From positions 1,116,001 through 1,180,000 of the forward strand of contig NZ_PJBE01000013.1 of the NCBI RefSeq assembly GCF_002836205.1: 64,000 nt of DNA, read 5' to 3'. The DNA comes from Shewanella sp. Choline-02u-19 (lineage in GTDB: Bacteria > Pseudomonadota > Gammaproteobacteria > Enterobacterales > Shewanellaceae). This document shows, piece after piece, positions 50,124-59,913 of the stretch. The notes under the pieces are model-generated. The model had not been told where the DNA came from and did no database searches. It saw only the letters and a program-made list of their open reading frames with translations. The translations under genes and the position numbers were made by a program. The stretch's first letter is position 1. Each line of letters starts with the position of its first letter.

Positions 50124-51629
50124 TTATTCTCCAGCCAAAGGCTTAAAGCGTTTTAGCTCAAGCAAGCGATAACCCGTATATTGTCCCATCAATAACACGA
50201 GGGCCAAGATCACGAGGTGAATTCCAAGGAAGTTAAATACCCAATGTTGAACCCAAGTCGCGCTCATGGCTAAGTAAGCCAATGTTGCTACAAATAGGCT
50301 ACCACCACCTTGTATAACCACTTCTTTAGCGCCTTCCTCTTCCCAGAGAATAGACATTCTTTCAATTGTCCATGCCAAGATAATCATCGGGAAGAATGTA
50401 ATTGTGAGACCTTCGCTTAAACCGAACTTATAAGATATTAAGGTAAAGAGTCCGATAATACCGATAACCACAATAATCACGGCGGAGATCCGCGATATGA
50501 GCAACAGGTTCAATTCAGAGAGGTATGAGCGGATCATCAAGCCAAATGCCACAATTAGCAAAAAGCCCACCAGTCCTGTAATGAGTGTTGTTTGGATAAA
50601 GGCGAGGGCAATTAGCACCGGCATAAACGTACCTGAGGTTTTAATGCCGATCAGTACGCGTAAAAACACCACCATTAACACACCGATTGGGATAAGCAAT
50701 ATACCTTTAAAAAGGCTTTGCTCCTCAAGCGGTAATTGATACAAAGAGAAATCAAGTGCATTGTCATTCTTCATTACATCAATGGCAGTCGCAAGGGCGG
50801 AACGAGTATCTTGTAACATTGAGAAATTAACTTGCGAGTTAACGCCGCCAATGACATCGAGTACAGATGTTCCTGAACGATCCCAGAGCAATAGATTCTC
50901 TGGACGGCCTTGAGTTCCTTTGACTGGGTCGAATAAGTGCCATTCACCGTCATTATACACTTCAACGAAAGTGGTCAATTGTTGTCTGCGGCGCTGGTCT
51001 TCAAGGAATAATCCGCTCACTTCCTGAGCTGGAATTCCCTTGTTGTGCAGCATTCTCATGAATAATTTATTCGGTGAGTTTCCGGTCAGTAGTAGTTCAA
51101 TATTTTGGCTGCGCTCATTAGCATTCAGCTCTTTGTTGAGCTGCTGAGCAAACGAAAGGTTAGTGGCACTTTTAGCCCAAACCTCTTCCGTTGCCTGTGT
51201 TGCTGCGGCACTTTCAGTTGCTGGCCACATATAAGGCGTTGGTGCTTCTGGTTCACCCTTTGCAAGCAGTTGCTCTTGACCTGTTGGGATCAAGGTCACT
51301 TTATAATAGAGATCTTGTTGGCCCGTCGCGCTGCGAATAGACCATATTGCGCGGCGATCATACTTGTTATTAGTGATGGTTAAACCATAGCCGGGTGATG
51401 TTGCATTTTCGACTAAGACTTCATAAGCAGGATCTTCAGGTAAAGAGAAAGAGACCTCAGAAGGCTCGCCGGTTCCTTGGAAGCTGACTTTTGCATCAAT
51501 GGCCCAACTTTGAACTTGTTTGCCGGGGAAAAAAGGTACGCTGTGCTCAATGCCGCGATAAACACTCGCGGTGATGCCTGCAATAAAGAGCAAGGCAACT
51601 AAAATATAAAAAGGCTTTCTAGAATGCAT
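50124..51629 (-). CDS. Inactive transglutaminase fused to seven membrane segments
   Basis: A 501-residue inner-membrane protein. It has an N-terminal anchor (about 8-26), a periplasmic region with a transglutaminase-like fold at about 165-280 (MLHNKGIPAQEVSGLF, FVEVYNDGEWHLFDPVKG) and seven hydrophobic segments from about 305 to 490. In active transglutaminases a Cys precedes the GIPAR-like segment and a His precedes the WVEV-like strand; neither is present, so it is catalytically dead, as in the known UUP1-type family. It probably presents or senses a periplasmic peptide for the ATP-grasp partner. AGGA lies 10 bases before the ATG. Confidence 0.88.
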   Translation of the reverse strand: MHSRKPFYILVALLFIAGITASVYRGIEHSVPFFPGKQVQSWAIDAKVSFQGTGEPSEVSFSLPEDPAYEVLVENATSPGYGLTITNNKYDRRAIWSIRSATGQQDLYYKVTLIPTGQEQLLAKGEPEAPTPYMWPATESAAATQATEEVWAKSATNLSFAQQLNKELNANERSQNIELLLTGNSPNKLFMRMLHNKGIPAQEVSGLFLEDQRRRQQLTTFVEVYNDGEWHLFDPVKGTQGRPENLLLWDRSGTSVLDVIGGVNSQVNFSMLQDTRSALATAIDVMKNDNALDFSLYQLPLEEQSLFKGILLIPIGVLMVVFLRVLIGIKTSGTFMPVLIALAFIQTTLITGLVGFLLIVAFGLMIRSYLSELNLLLISRISAVIIVVIGIIGLFTLISYKFGLSEGLTITFFPMIILAWTIERMSILWEEEGAKEVVIQGGGSLFVATLAYLAMSATWVQHWVFNFLGIHLVILALVLLMGQYTGYRLLELKRFKPLAGE

Positions 51630-51643
51630 TATTTGTATTCCTA

Positions 51644-52396
51644 TTATTTAGAAGCAGACGATGCACTATCGCCTTTTTTCTTTCCATGGATATAAGTTTG
51701 GCCAACATCAACCACGGCAATATCTTGCATAAATTTGCGGCCAAGTAACAGTGGGAACTCTAAGTGACTTCTGTCGCTTAAGTTTAGATCTGTCTCAGCT
51801 TTGTATTGACCAATCTCGAGGTGTGCATGGATAACAGGACGTCTGTCCGTTTTATCATCAGATTCTTTAATCCGCACGAAGCGTTCGACTTTAGATTCAA
51901 ACGTTTGTGCCGGCTGTTTAGCGCCATTAGTGAGCACATCAAATCGAACCCACTGGTTACCATCTCTTTCAAATAAAATAATATTATGAGCATCTAGTGA
52001 AGATGATTCTGCACCAGTATCGATGCGAGTGTTAAAGCTTGCTTTTATTTCATCGACATAGACATTTTCGACTGCGCCTAGAATAAACTTACCTTGAAGC
52101 GGTGATGGAGGGCATTGTTTTGGTGCAATAACCGGGATAACAGCTGTTTTATCTTTTTTATTCAGAGTGGTGATTTTTTCGTCTAATTGCGCTAGCTGGG
52201 CAGACAAGGTTGTCATGCTTGCTGTTTGCATCTCTTTGCACGAATCAATTGCGTTCACAATATTAACTTCTTGTTGATTCAAACTGGCTTCGAGCACAGT
52301 TGCATCAACGGGCATAGGTGCGTTGACGTCTTTAGTTGATGCACAACCGCTTATTGCGGTTGCGATGGCGGCGATACAAATTATCTGCTTTAACAT
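51644..52396 (-). CDS. Retropepsin-like lipoprotein (RimB/ATP-dependent zinc protease type)
   Basis: About 250 residues from ATG 52396, which has GGGAAG 6 bases upstream (an ATG four codons earlier is less likely). The signal ends in the lipobox ISGC with Ala at +2, so it is a lipoprotein. After a coiled-coil-like stretch (ATVLEASLNQQEVNIVNAID) the C-terminal 140 residues form the retropepsin-like domain: DTGAESSSLDA contains the catalytic Asp-Thr-Gly. FPLLLGRKFMQDIAVVDV is the second family block. Such proteins are linked to RimK-like ligases, probably cutting their products. First gene of the run downstream of cmoB, 21 bases away. Confidence 0.87.
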   Translation of the reverse strand: MLKQIICIAAIATAISGCASTKDVNAPMPVDATVLEASLNQQEVNIVNAIDSCKEMQTASMTTLSAQLAQLDEKITTLNKKDKTAVIPVIAPKQCPPSPLQGKFILGAVENVYVDEIKASFNTRIDTGAESSSLDAHNIILFERDGNQWVRFDVLTNGAKQPAQTFESKVERFVRIKESDDKTDRRPVIHAHLEIGQYKAETDLNLSDRSHLEFPLLLGRKFMQDIAVVDVGQTYIHGKKKGDSASSASK

Positions 52397-52417
52397 AGTG
52401 CTTCCCATTACTATCGG

Positions 52418-53410
52418 CTAGATTAAATCTTTATTTGGTTGGTTTTTGGTGGCAATGATGGTTGCTCTTTTTGGCGCAGGATAACCTTCAACGGTAAGGC
52501 TAACATCATTAGGGTCTAAATAATCGACTAATGACTCATTCGGCATCCAGCTCGTACTTCTTTGTTCTGCTAAGGAGGTCACATCAATGTCAACACAACG
52601 TATATTGATGAAATCGCTCTTTTTAAGCCAAAGCATGAGCGCTGCAACTGAAGGTAAGAACCACACGTTATTCATTTTTCCATAGCGGTCTTCTGGGACT
52701 AGAACAGTGTTCTCGTCGCCATCAATGACTAAGGTCTCTAGAATGAGTTCTCCACCCGTACGTAATTGATCTCTGAGTTGGATCAGGTGATCGATTGGCG
52801 AGCGGCGATGATAAAGTACTCCCATCGAAAAGACGGTGTCGAATGCATCAAGGGGGGGCAGTTCTTCAATGCCTAACGGCAAGAAGTGAATCGGTTGGTC
52901 GTTACCTGCAATTCTTTTAACGGCTTCAAACTGACACATAAACAGGGGTGATGGGTCAATTCCTACCACATGTTTAGCACCATCACCCAGCATACGCCAC
53001 ATGTGATAACCACTGCCACAACCTACATCCAGTACCGTTCTGTTGGCTAAAGGTGAAATATGCGGTGCTAAACGCTCCCATTTCCAATCTGAGCGCCATT
53101 CTGTATCGATTTCTATCCCATGAATAGAATATGGGCCTTTACGCCAAGGTTTAAATATCGCTAACAGGTTTTCAAGTTTCTCTTGTTCGCCTGTCGATAA
53201 CTGGCTACCAGAACCTATCGTTACACTGGTTTTAAAATCAATGCTATCGGGTGTAGGGTAATGCAATTTGTTGAGCACTTTTTCCCATTTAGGCAGCGAA
53301 CCATGTTTATGTTCTCGCTGCCATTCACCTAAAATGGCTGGGAGGGTCTCTAGCCAGTGTTGTAGACTAGAGTCCGAAATTTGTTTGTAAAACGAGCTAA
53401 AACTTATCAC
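52418..53410 (-). CDS. cmoB: CmoB, tRNA U34 carboxymethyltransferase
   Basis: A 330-residue enzyme that transfers the carboxymethyl group of carboxy-SAM to 5-hydroxyuridine 34 of tRNAs, giving cmo5U for wobble decoding. The SAM-binding motif TVLDVGCGSGYHMWRM (about 123-138), GIDPSPLFMCQF and FDTVFSMGVLYHRRSP are present, and an N-terminal helical domain precedes them. It overlaps cmoA by 4 bases, its pathway partner. Confidence 0.97.
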   Translation of the reverse strand: MISFSSFYKQISDSSLQHWLETLPAILGEWQREHKHGSLPKWEKVLNKLHYPTPDSIDFKTSVTIGSGSQLSTGEQEKLENLLAIFKPWRKGPYSIHGIEIDTEWRSDWKWERLAPHISPLANRTVLDVGCGSGYHMWRMLGDGAKHVVGIDPSPLFMCQFEAVKRIAGNDQPIHFLPLGIEELPPLDAFDTVFSMGVLYHRRSPIDHLIQLRDQLRTGGELILETLVIDGDENTVLVPEDRYGKMNNVWFLPSVAALMLWLKKSDFINIRCVDIDVTSLAEQRSTSWMPNESLVDYLDPNDVSLTVEGYPAPKRATIIATKNQPNKDLI

Positions 53411-54138
53411 TTAATTGCCACCATAGATGCAAAGTTAAAACATTGGAACCAGACACTAAACTGGCTAAAACCTTGTTCTCTTATCCGTATTTCATGTTGT
53501 TGAAGCGTATCTGGCTTCATGACATGTTCGAGTGAACTTCTTTTTTGGCTGATCTCTAACTCACTGTAACCATTTGCTCTTTTGAAATCGAGATGTAAAT
53601 CATCTAAAGTGGATTGAATTTTGTCTTGCTCGAAGTAAATCTTCTCAGACAAGACTAAAAGCCCACCAGGTAACAATCCATCATAGATTTTTTTGAGCAA
53701 GTTTTCTCTATGCTCAGGCGCAAGAAATTGCATGGTGAAATTGAGTATGACTAAAGAGGCATTTTCTATCTCGATATCGCGGATATCGCCGCAAATTAAC
53801 TTCACGGGGGTTTCGCTGACATAAGCAGAAAGGTTTTCTTTACAGCGTTCAACCATGGATTCACTGTTATCGACGGCGATTATCTGACAATTACGGCCCT
53901 CTACTCGACGTCTAATACTTAACGTTGCCGCGCCCAAAGAGCAGCCTAAATCATACACTTTACTGTTTGGTACAGCATATTTTTGTGCTAAATCTCCAAT
54001 AGTATTAATGATTTGCCCGTATCCTGGTACAGATCTACGGATCATGTCATTAAACACACCTGCCACTTTATCATCGAATTGAAAATCGCTGACTTGTTGG
54101 TACGGTTTAGCATATAGGTCGTCTTGAGAAAGTTTCAT
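53407..54138 (-). CDS. cmoA: CmoA, carboxy-S-adenosylmethionine synthase
   Basis: A 243-residue SAM-dependent enzyme that makes carboxy-SAM from SAM and prephenate for CmoB. The binding motif KVYDLGCSLGAATLSIRR (about 60-77), IAVDNSESMVERC and LNFTMQFLAPEHRENLL are typical. Length is normal. First gene of the leftward run; divergent from the diguanylate cyclase gene. Confidence 0.97.
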   Translation of the reverse strand: MKLSQDDLYAKPYQQVSDFQFDDKVAGVFNDMIRRSVPGYGQIINTIGDLAQKYAVPNSKVYDLGCSLGAATLSIRRRVEGRNCQIIAVDNSESMVERCKENLSAYVSETPVKLICGDIRDIEIENASLVILNFTMQFLAPEHRENLLKKIYDGLLPGGLLVLSEKIYFEQDKIQSTLDDLHLDFKRANGYSELEISQKRSSLEHVMKPDTLQQHEIRIREQGFSQFSVWFQCFNFASMVAIK

Positions 54139-54289
54139 GTGATCAAATAGTGGGGATTCAACTCCTTATTCTAGCTAAACATATCTGCAACCAGCAAGAC
54201 TAGTACTGGAAATTCCTCATAAAATTTTGTCTAATAGCATTATAGATACAAATTATTTACAGATAGTTGACCTTTTATAGGGATTGTAA

Positions 54290-57112
54290 TTGAAATATAA
54301 CGCTTACGTGTTGCTGACTGTTTTCTCCGTCTTTTTTTCGACATCAGTATTTTCTGCAGCTAAAGATAGCGGGCAGCCATTAGTGATATCAATGAGCGAT
54401 GATAGTTACCCGTTCCAATATGTCGATGAAAACGGGGTCGCTGATGGTCTCTTAGTCGATTTTTGGCGGCAATGGGCGCGTCTTAATCAACAAGACGTTG
54501 TGTTTAGGCCCGTTAATTGGCAGCAATCTTTAGACAATGTTGAGCAATCACTTGCCGATATTCACATTGGGATGGCAAAGACGCCTGCGAGGCTAAAATT
54601 ATTCGATTTTGCTGAACCTATCTCAAAGGTAAATGGCTACCTTTATATTAATAAAGCTTTGACCAGTATCAATACCTTAGAAAAGCTTATTCCTTATAAA
54701 ATTGGTGTTGTTAAGGGCGCAGCCCATATTGACGCGTTGCTCGAAAAGCAGCCGAAGCTGACTTTTGCTTATTACGCTAATCGTCAACAGTTACTGGATG
54801 CGGTGATTAACAATGACGTTTTTGTCTTTGCAGGTCTTGAAGGTTACCTGCGTGAGAGCAACATTAGTCAAAAAGTGATCATGTCATTTCCAGTTAATCG
54901 GCGTATCGCGATTAGTGAATTTGCATTTTATCCGGCGGTTAAAAAGGGTAAAGCGTCATTGTTACGGACCGTAATGCAAGGATTCAGTTTAGTTACGCCA
55001 GTAGAACGTAATAACATTGAACGTGATTGGCTGGGCATACAGCGCAGCCAGAACGAAGTTGTCGTGGCGATGCAGACCGGGGTTGAACCCTATGCGGATA
55101 TTGGTCCCAACGGTTTACCACATGGTTTATTGGTTGATATTTGGAAATTATGGTCGGATAAAACGGGGTTGCCGATACGCTTTATTGCTGGAGACATGCA
55201 GCAAGGCATCGTGAATGTTCAACGGGGCATCGCGGATGTGCAGCTGGGTTACCCCGAAAGTGAGTCTATGAAGTCAGGACTCAATCGAGCCCATCTGATC
55301 TATCAAGTTAGCAGCAGGCTGTTTTCCTATAAAACGTCTTTTAAAACAGTTGAAGAGCTAAAGGGAAAAGTTTTTGCAGTCGCGCCTACATCGCCTTATC
55401 TAACCGAGTTAATTGAAGCCCTGCCGGATTCTGATTTTTACTATGTGGCCAATGTCCAGCAGATGATAGAAGCCGCTGAATCGGGCAGAGTGGACGGCTT
55501 TATTGCTGCAGCAGCATGGACACAACACTACTTATTGTTAAAAGATCGCTGGGAAGATTTTTACCAATTTAAACCGATCCATTTTAAAACCGACCTTTAT
55601 GTATTAAATCGAAACAATGATCTCGATTTTTCTGATCGTATTTCAAAAGGGTTTAACGCTATTAACTCTTCGGAGTTGGCTGCGATTGAAAGAAAGTGGA
55701 TTTTAAATCCTGCCGATAGAATTTATTCCTCGACCAAAAAACTCGTCCAGCTGAACTCAAAACAACGCGCCATGATAAAAAGCATGGGTGAGATTAAAGT
55801 CGGTTTTGTTAATAATTGGGCTCCGATGGAATATAAAAGCGACAATGGTGATTACGCAGGGATTAATAGCGAGGTATTTAAGATCATTTCGCAGGAGCTT
55901 GGTTTGAAGCTCAACTATGTCGAATTCAGTAATTGGCAGACATTGCTAGATGCGCTATTACGCGGTGATATCGACATGTCGGGTAGTATTGTGCCTACGG
56001 CGCAGCGTCAAGAGAAGTTAGTATTTTCCAACTCTTACTGGCCAGCGCCATGGGGATTGGTTAGCTCGTTAGATAGCGTTAGTATATTTAGTTTAACGGA
56101 GCTCAAAGGCTTGCGACTTGCGGTTGTTGAGGGCTACCATATTGTTACTGATTTAATGCAAGAGTACCCCACATTAGAGTTAGTATTGGTGCCCAATAGT
56201 CACGCTGGTCTAAATGCTGTAGATGAAGGCTTAGCGGATGTCTTTATCGATAAAGTGATGAATTTAAGTGCAGGGCTGAAAGAAGGCCAATTTTCTGAAC
56301 TCAAAATGTCGATGTTGGTTGATTTTTCTGAGCAGCGTAGCCACATTGGTATCAATAAGCGACAACAGCTTTTGTTACCTTTCATTAATAGCGTCATTGA
56401 CAACATTGATCGTGCTCAGCAGCAAAAGATTCATCAAAAATGGGTATCGCAAACAATAGAGTTTGGTCGTGAGGATTTTGAAAATAGATTGCGGTTAAGT
56501 ATTATTGTTTTTAGTGCGCTTGCGGTATTGGTTATTGTGGCCTTGTTGGCAAATAGGCGTTTGCGCAGAGAAGTGGCGCTAAGAATTGCGGCCGAGAATA
56601 AGATGGCGCTGTTTGCTAAACATGACAGTTTAACCAAACTCCCTAATCGCTCAATGATAGAGGAACGATTGGAGCAGGCAATATTGACCCATAGTCGAGA
56701 AATGTCACAGTTTGCCGTTATTTTTGTTGATCTTGATGGTTTTAAAGCCATTAATGATGAATACGGTCATCATGTTGGTGACGACTATCTTATTGCGATT
56801 AGCCAAGCATTGAACAACGCTGTTAGACGTGCCGATACGGTCGGTAGATTAGGTGGCGATGAATTTATTGTCATACTTCATAAAGTGGATTCGATATCCG
56901 CGGTAAATGATGTAGCAGAACTGTTGCTACAGCGCTTGTCGAGCCCCTTTGTGATTGATCAACTTTCACTATCGGTATCTGCCAGTATGGGGATTGCGTT
57001 ATACCCTGCGGATGGTGACAGTGTTGATACATTATTAAAGACGGCGGATAGGCATATGTATCGTGCTAAGAATGCCGGCGGAAAATCATCCAGAAATTCG
57101 CAACAGCAGTAA
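54290..57112 (+). CDS. Diguanylate cyclase with three periplasmic solute-binding domains
   Basis: A 940-residue inner-membrane signalling protein. Start is TTG 54290 with AGGGA about 9 bases upstream; the signal peptide ends near VFSA (residue 23). Three tandem SBP_bac_3-type (BvgS-like Venus flytrap) domains follow, at about 28-250, 255-480 and 500-725 (each begins with a strand like LVISMSDDSYPFQYVDENG). Then come one membrane span (about 736-754) and a GGDEF domain with an intact active site GGDEF (855-859) and an I-site RRAD (846-849) for product inhibition. It should make c-di-GMP in response to amino-acid-like ligands. Three binding domains are more than usual. Confidence 0.93.
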   Translation: MKYNAYVLLTVFSVFFSTSVFSAAKDSGQPLVISMSDDSYPFQYVDENGVADGLLVDFWRQWARLNQQDVVFRPVNWQQSLDNVEQSLADIHIGMAKTPARLKLFDFAEPISKVNGYLYINKALTSINTLEKLIPYKIGVVKGAAHIDALLEKQPKLTFAYYANRQQLLDAVINNDVFVFAGLEGYLRESNISQKVIMSFPVNRRIAISEFAFYPAVKKGKASLLRTVMQGFSLVTPVERNNIERDWLGIQRSQNEVVVAMQTGVEPYADIGPNGLPHGLLVDIWKLWSDKTGLPIRFIAGDMQQGIVNVQRGIADVQLGYPESESMKSGLNRAHLIYQVSSRLFSYKTSFKTVEELKGKVFAVAPTSPYLTELIEALPDSDFYYVANVQQMIEAAESGRVDGFIAAAAWTQHYLLLKDRWEDFYQFKPIHFKTDLYVLNRNNDLDFSDRISKGFNAINSSELAAIERKWILNPADRIYSSTKKLVQLNSKQRAMIKSMGEIKVGFVNNWAPMEYKSDNGDYAGINSEVFKIISQELGLKLNYVEFSNWQTLLDALLRGDIDMSGSIVPTAQRQEKLVFSNSYWPAPWGLVSSLDSVSIFSLTELKGLRLAVVEGYHIVTDLMQEYPTLELVLVPNSHAGLNAVDEGLADVFIDKVMNLSAGLKEGQFSELKMSMLVDFSEQRSHIGINKRQQLLLPFINSVIDNIDRAQQQKIHQKWVSQTIEFGREDFENRLRLSIIVFSALAVLVIVALLANRRLRREVALRIAAENKMALFAKHDSLTKLPNRSMIEERLEQAILTHSREMSQFAVIFVDLDGFKAINDEYGHHVGDDYLIAISQALNNAVRRADTVGRLGGDEFIVILHKVDSISAVNDVAELLLQRLSSPFVIDQLSLSVSASMGIALYPADGDSVDTLLKTADRHMYRAKNAGGKSSRNSQQQ

Positions 57113-57274
57113 CATTCGGTTAAATCTATTCATTTTTTTTGAAAATTGGCTGATACTTAACCGACTAGTCGATAAGTTATTTGGAAAACGGCAATATGTC
57201 TCTATAATGCCGCTTTTGTCTTGTTTTGAACCAGATCTTCAAACATCGTTTTGTGGAATAAAGGAAAGAGTTAA

Positions 57275-59056
57275 ATGCGCAGTCATTATTGTGGGGACGT
57301 TAATCAGTCTCACGTTGGTCAAGAAGTAACCCTAGTGGGTTGGGTTAATCGTAGCCGAGATTTAGGCGGCGTTGTTTTTCTCGACCTGCGTGATAGAGAA
57401 GGCATTGTTCAAGTTGTTTATGATCCAGATCTTCCTGAGGTGTTTGAGATAGCAAGCACCTTACGCAGTGAGTTTTGTGTTCAAATTAAAGGTCGAGTTA
57501 GCGCTAGACCCGATAGCCAGATTAATGCAGATATGCGCACCGGTGAAATCGAGATATTTGGATCTGAACTGACCATATTAAACAGCTCTGCTCCATTGCC
57601 AATTAATATGGACAAAAACCAGCACAATACTGAAGAGCAACGCTTAAAGTATCGCTACTTAGACTTACGTCGTCCTGAAATGGCTGACCGTATCGTATTC
57701 CGTTCTAAAGTGACCAGTGCTGTTAGACGTTTTCTTGATGGGAACGGTTTCTTAGATATTGAAACGCCAATCCTGACCAAAGCGACACCAGAAGGTGCAC
57801 GTGATTACTTAGTGCCGAGTCGTACTTACAAAGGTCAGTTTTTCGCTTTGCCACAATCTCCACAGCTATTTAAGCAGTTGTTGATGATGTCTGGATTTGA
57901 CCGCTATTACCAAATCGTGAAGTGCTTCCGTGATGAAGACTTACGTGCTGACCGTCAGCCAGAATTTACTCAGATAGATATTGAAACCTCGTTTATGTCT
58001 TCAGCGCAAGTGATGGCTAAAACAGAAGAGATGACTCGCGGTCTATTTAAAGAATTGTTGAATGTTGATTTGGGTGAATTCCCAAAAATGACCTTCGCTG
58101 AAGCGATGCGTCGTTACGGCTCAGATAAGCCAGATTTACGTAACCCACTTGAGCTAATTGATGTTGCTGACCTTGTAAAAGATGTTGAGTTTGCTGTGTT
58201 CAATGGCCCTGCAAACGATCCAGAAGGGCGAGTTGCCGTTCTTAGCATTCCTGGCGGCGCTAAACTTTCACGCAAGAATCTCGATGACTATGCAAAATAT
58301 GCCACTATTTATGGCGCAAAAGGCTTAGCGTGGATGAAGGTTAATGACCTTGATAAAGGCATGGAAGGTATTCAATCTCCAGTGCTTAAGTTTTTAACTG
58401 AAGATGTTGTTACCGCACTGCTTGAGCGCACCGGTGCACAAACAGGTGATCTAATTCTGTTTGGCGCAGATAAAGCGAACATCGTTGCCGAAGCTATGGG
58501 CGCACTTCGTTTGAAAGCGGGTGAAGATTTTGAATTACTACAAGGCGATTGGAAACCGCTTTGGGTCGTTGACTTCCCGATGTTTGAGCCGACTTCAGAT
58601 GGTGGATTGCATGCGATGCATCACCCATTCACCGCGCCGAGCAATATGACACCAGCAGAACTGGAAGCGAATCCTATTGGCGCTATTTCAGATGCCTACG
58701 ATATGGTATTGAACGGTTGTGAGTTAGGTGGCGGTTCGGTACGTATCCATAATAGTGAGATGCAGTCAGCAGTATTTAGAATTCTAGGTATTAATGACGA
58801 AGAAGCGAACGAAAAGTTTGGCTTCCTACTTGAAGCGCTACGTTATGGTACGCCGCCACATGCAGGTTTAGCATTTGGTTTAGATCGCATCATCATGTTG
58901 ATGACGGGCGCAAGCTCAATTCGTGATGTAATGGCATTTCCTAAAACAACAACGGCGGCATGTCCATTGACCAATGCGCCTGGCTTTGCAAATCCAGTGC
59001 AGTTAGTTGAACTGGGTATCTGTGTCATTGCGGAAGAGAACAAAGACGAGCAGTAA
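57275..59056 (+). CDS. aspS: Aspartyl-tRNA synthetase
   Basis: A 593-residue class II synthetase. The N-terminal OB anticodon-binding domain (VTLVGWVNRSRDLGGVVFLDLRD) is followed by motif 2 (YYQIVKCFRDEDLRADRQPEFTQ, about residues 210-232), a bacterial insertion domain, and motif 3 near the C-terminus (GLAFGLDRIIMLMTG). The length is the bacterial one. ATG 57275 has AAGGAAAG 7 bases upstream. A strong terminator separates it from yebC. Confidence 0.98.
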   Translation: MRSHYCGDVNQSHVGQEVTLVGWVNRSRDLGGVVFLDLRDREGIVQVVYDPDLPEVFEIASTLRSEFCVQIKGRVSARPDSQINADMRTGEIEIFGSELTILNSSAPLPINMDKNQHNTEEQRLKYRYLDLRRPEMADRIVFRSKVTSAVRRFLDGNGFLDIETPILTKATPEGARDYLVPSRTYKGQFFALPQSPQLFKQLLMMSGFDRYYQIVKCFRDEDLRADRQPEFTQIDIETSFMSSAQVMAKTEEMTRGLFKELLNVDLGEFPKMTFAEAMRRYGSDKPDLRNPLELIDVADLVKDVEFAVFNGPANDPEGRVAVLSIPGGAKLSRKNLDDYAKYATIYGAKGLAWMKVNDLDKGMEGIQSPVLKFLTEDVVTALLERTGAQTGDLILFGADKANIVAEAMGALRLKAGEDFELLQGDWKPLWVVDFPMFEPTSDGGLHAMHHPFTAPSNMTPAELEANPIGAISDAYDMVLNGCELGGGSVRIHNSEMQSAVFRILGINDEEANEKFGFLLEALRYGTPPHAGLAFGLDRIIMLMTGASSIRDVMAFPKTTTAACPLTNAPGFANPVQLVELGICVIAEENKDEQ

Positions 59057-59064
59057 ATACTGTT

Positions 59065-59097
59065 AAAAAGAGCCGAGTTTAGACTCGGCTTTTTTTT
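59065..59097 (+). terminator. Intrinsic terminator after aspS
   Basis: AGCCGAGT and ACTCGGCT with loop TTAG, followed by seven or more Ts. Confidence 0.93.
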
Positions 59098-59132
59098 CGA
59101 ATAATTTTGGTGATGGGCATGATGAAATGCTT

Positions 59133-59146
59133 ATTCTCTAGAGAAT
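59133..59146. promoter_or_regulatory. Perfect palindrome before yebC
   Basis: ATTCTCTAGAGAAT is a 14-bp perfect palindrome that ends 18 bases before the yebC ATG. It could be an operator or a leader hairpin; no LexA box is present here. Confidence 0.35.
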
Positions 59147-59164
59147 CGAATGTAGGAGAAAGAG

Positions 59165-59908
59165 ATGGCAGGTCATAGTAAATGGGACAATATTAAGCAC
59201 CGTAAAGCAGCGCAAGATGCTAAGCGTGGTAAGCTTTTTACTAAATTTATCCGTGAGCTCACTGTCGCTGCAAGAGAAGGTGGCTCTGATCCCGATTCAA
59301 ATCCAAGATTGCGGGCAGCCATCGATAAATCATTATCAAATAACATGACGCGTGACACGGTTGAGCGAGCGGTAAAACGCGGTGCTGGCGAGTTAGATGG
59401 TCAAATATTAGAGACCATTATCTATGAAGGTTATGGTCCTGGCGGTACAGCGGTATTAGTTGAAACCATGACGGATAACAAAAACCGTACGGTTTCCGGC
59501 GTCAGAAATGCGTTTAGTAAATCAGGCGGCAACTTAGGCACCGATGGCTCTGTTGCTTATTTGTTTGATAAAAAAGGTATTATTTCTTATCAAGATGTAG
59601 ATGAAGATACTGTTATGGACGCCGCACTTGAAGCTGGTGCTGATGATGTTATTGCGCATGAAGACGGTTCTATTGATGTATTCACCACACCAGAGGATTT
59701 TGGTGCAGTAAAAGATGCATTGGATGCTGCAGGGCTTGAAGCGGTGAATGCTGAAGTGACCATGTTGCCATCCACAACAGCGGAACTTGATGCGAGCACG
59801 GCACCAAAGTTTTTACGCTTAATCGATAATCTTGAAGATCATGATGATGTGCAAGAGGTTTACCACAATGGTGGGATTTCTGACGATGTCATGGCGGGGC
59901 TGGAATAA
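59165..59908 (+). CDS. yebC: YebC/TACO1-family protein
   Basis: A 247-residue cytoplasmic protein. MAGHSKWDNIKHRKAAQDAKRGKLFTKF at the start is the family signature, and the later acidic domain contains EGYGPGGTAVLVETMTDNKNRT and SKSGGNLGTDGSVAYLF. YebC proteins were annotated as transcription regulators; work on bacterial and mitochondrial members supports a role in translating difficult (proline-rich) stretches. AGGAGAAAGAG precedes the ATG. First gene of the unit with ruvC (5-base gap). Confidence 0.96.
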   Translation: MAGHSKWDNIKHRKAAQDAKRGKLFTKFIRELTVAAREGGSDPDSNPRLRAAIDKSLSNNMTRDTVERAVKRGAGELDGQILETIIYEGYGPGGTAVLVETMTDNKNRTVSGVRNAFSKSGGNLGTDGSVAYLFDKKGIISYQDVDEDTVMDAALEAGADDVIAHEDGSIDVFTTPEDFGAVKDALDAAGLEAVNAEVTMLPSTTAELDASTAPKFLRLIDNLEDHDDVQEVYHNGGISDDVMAGLE

Positions 59909-59913
59909 GCGAT

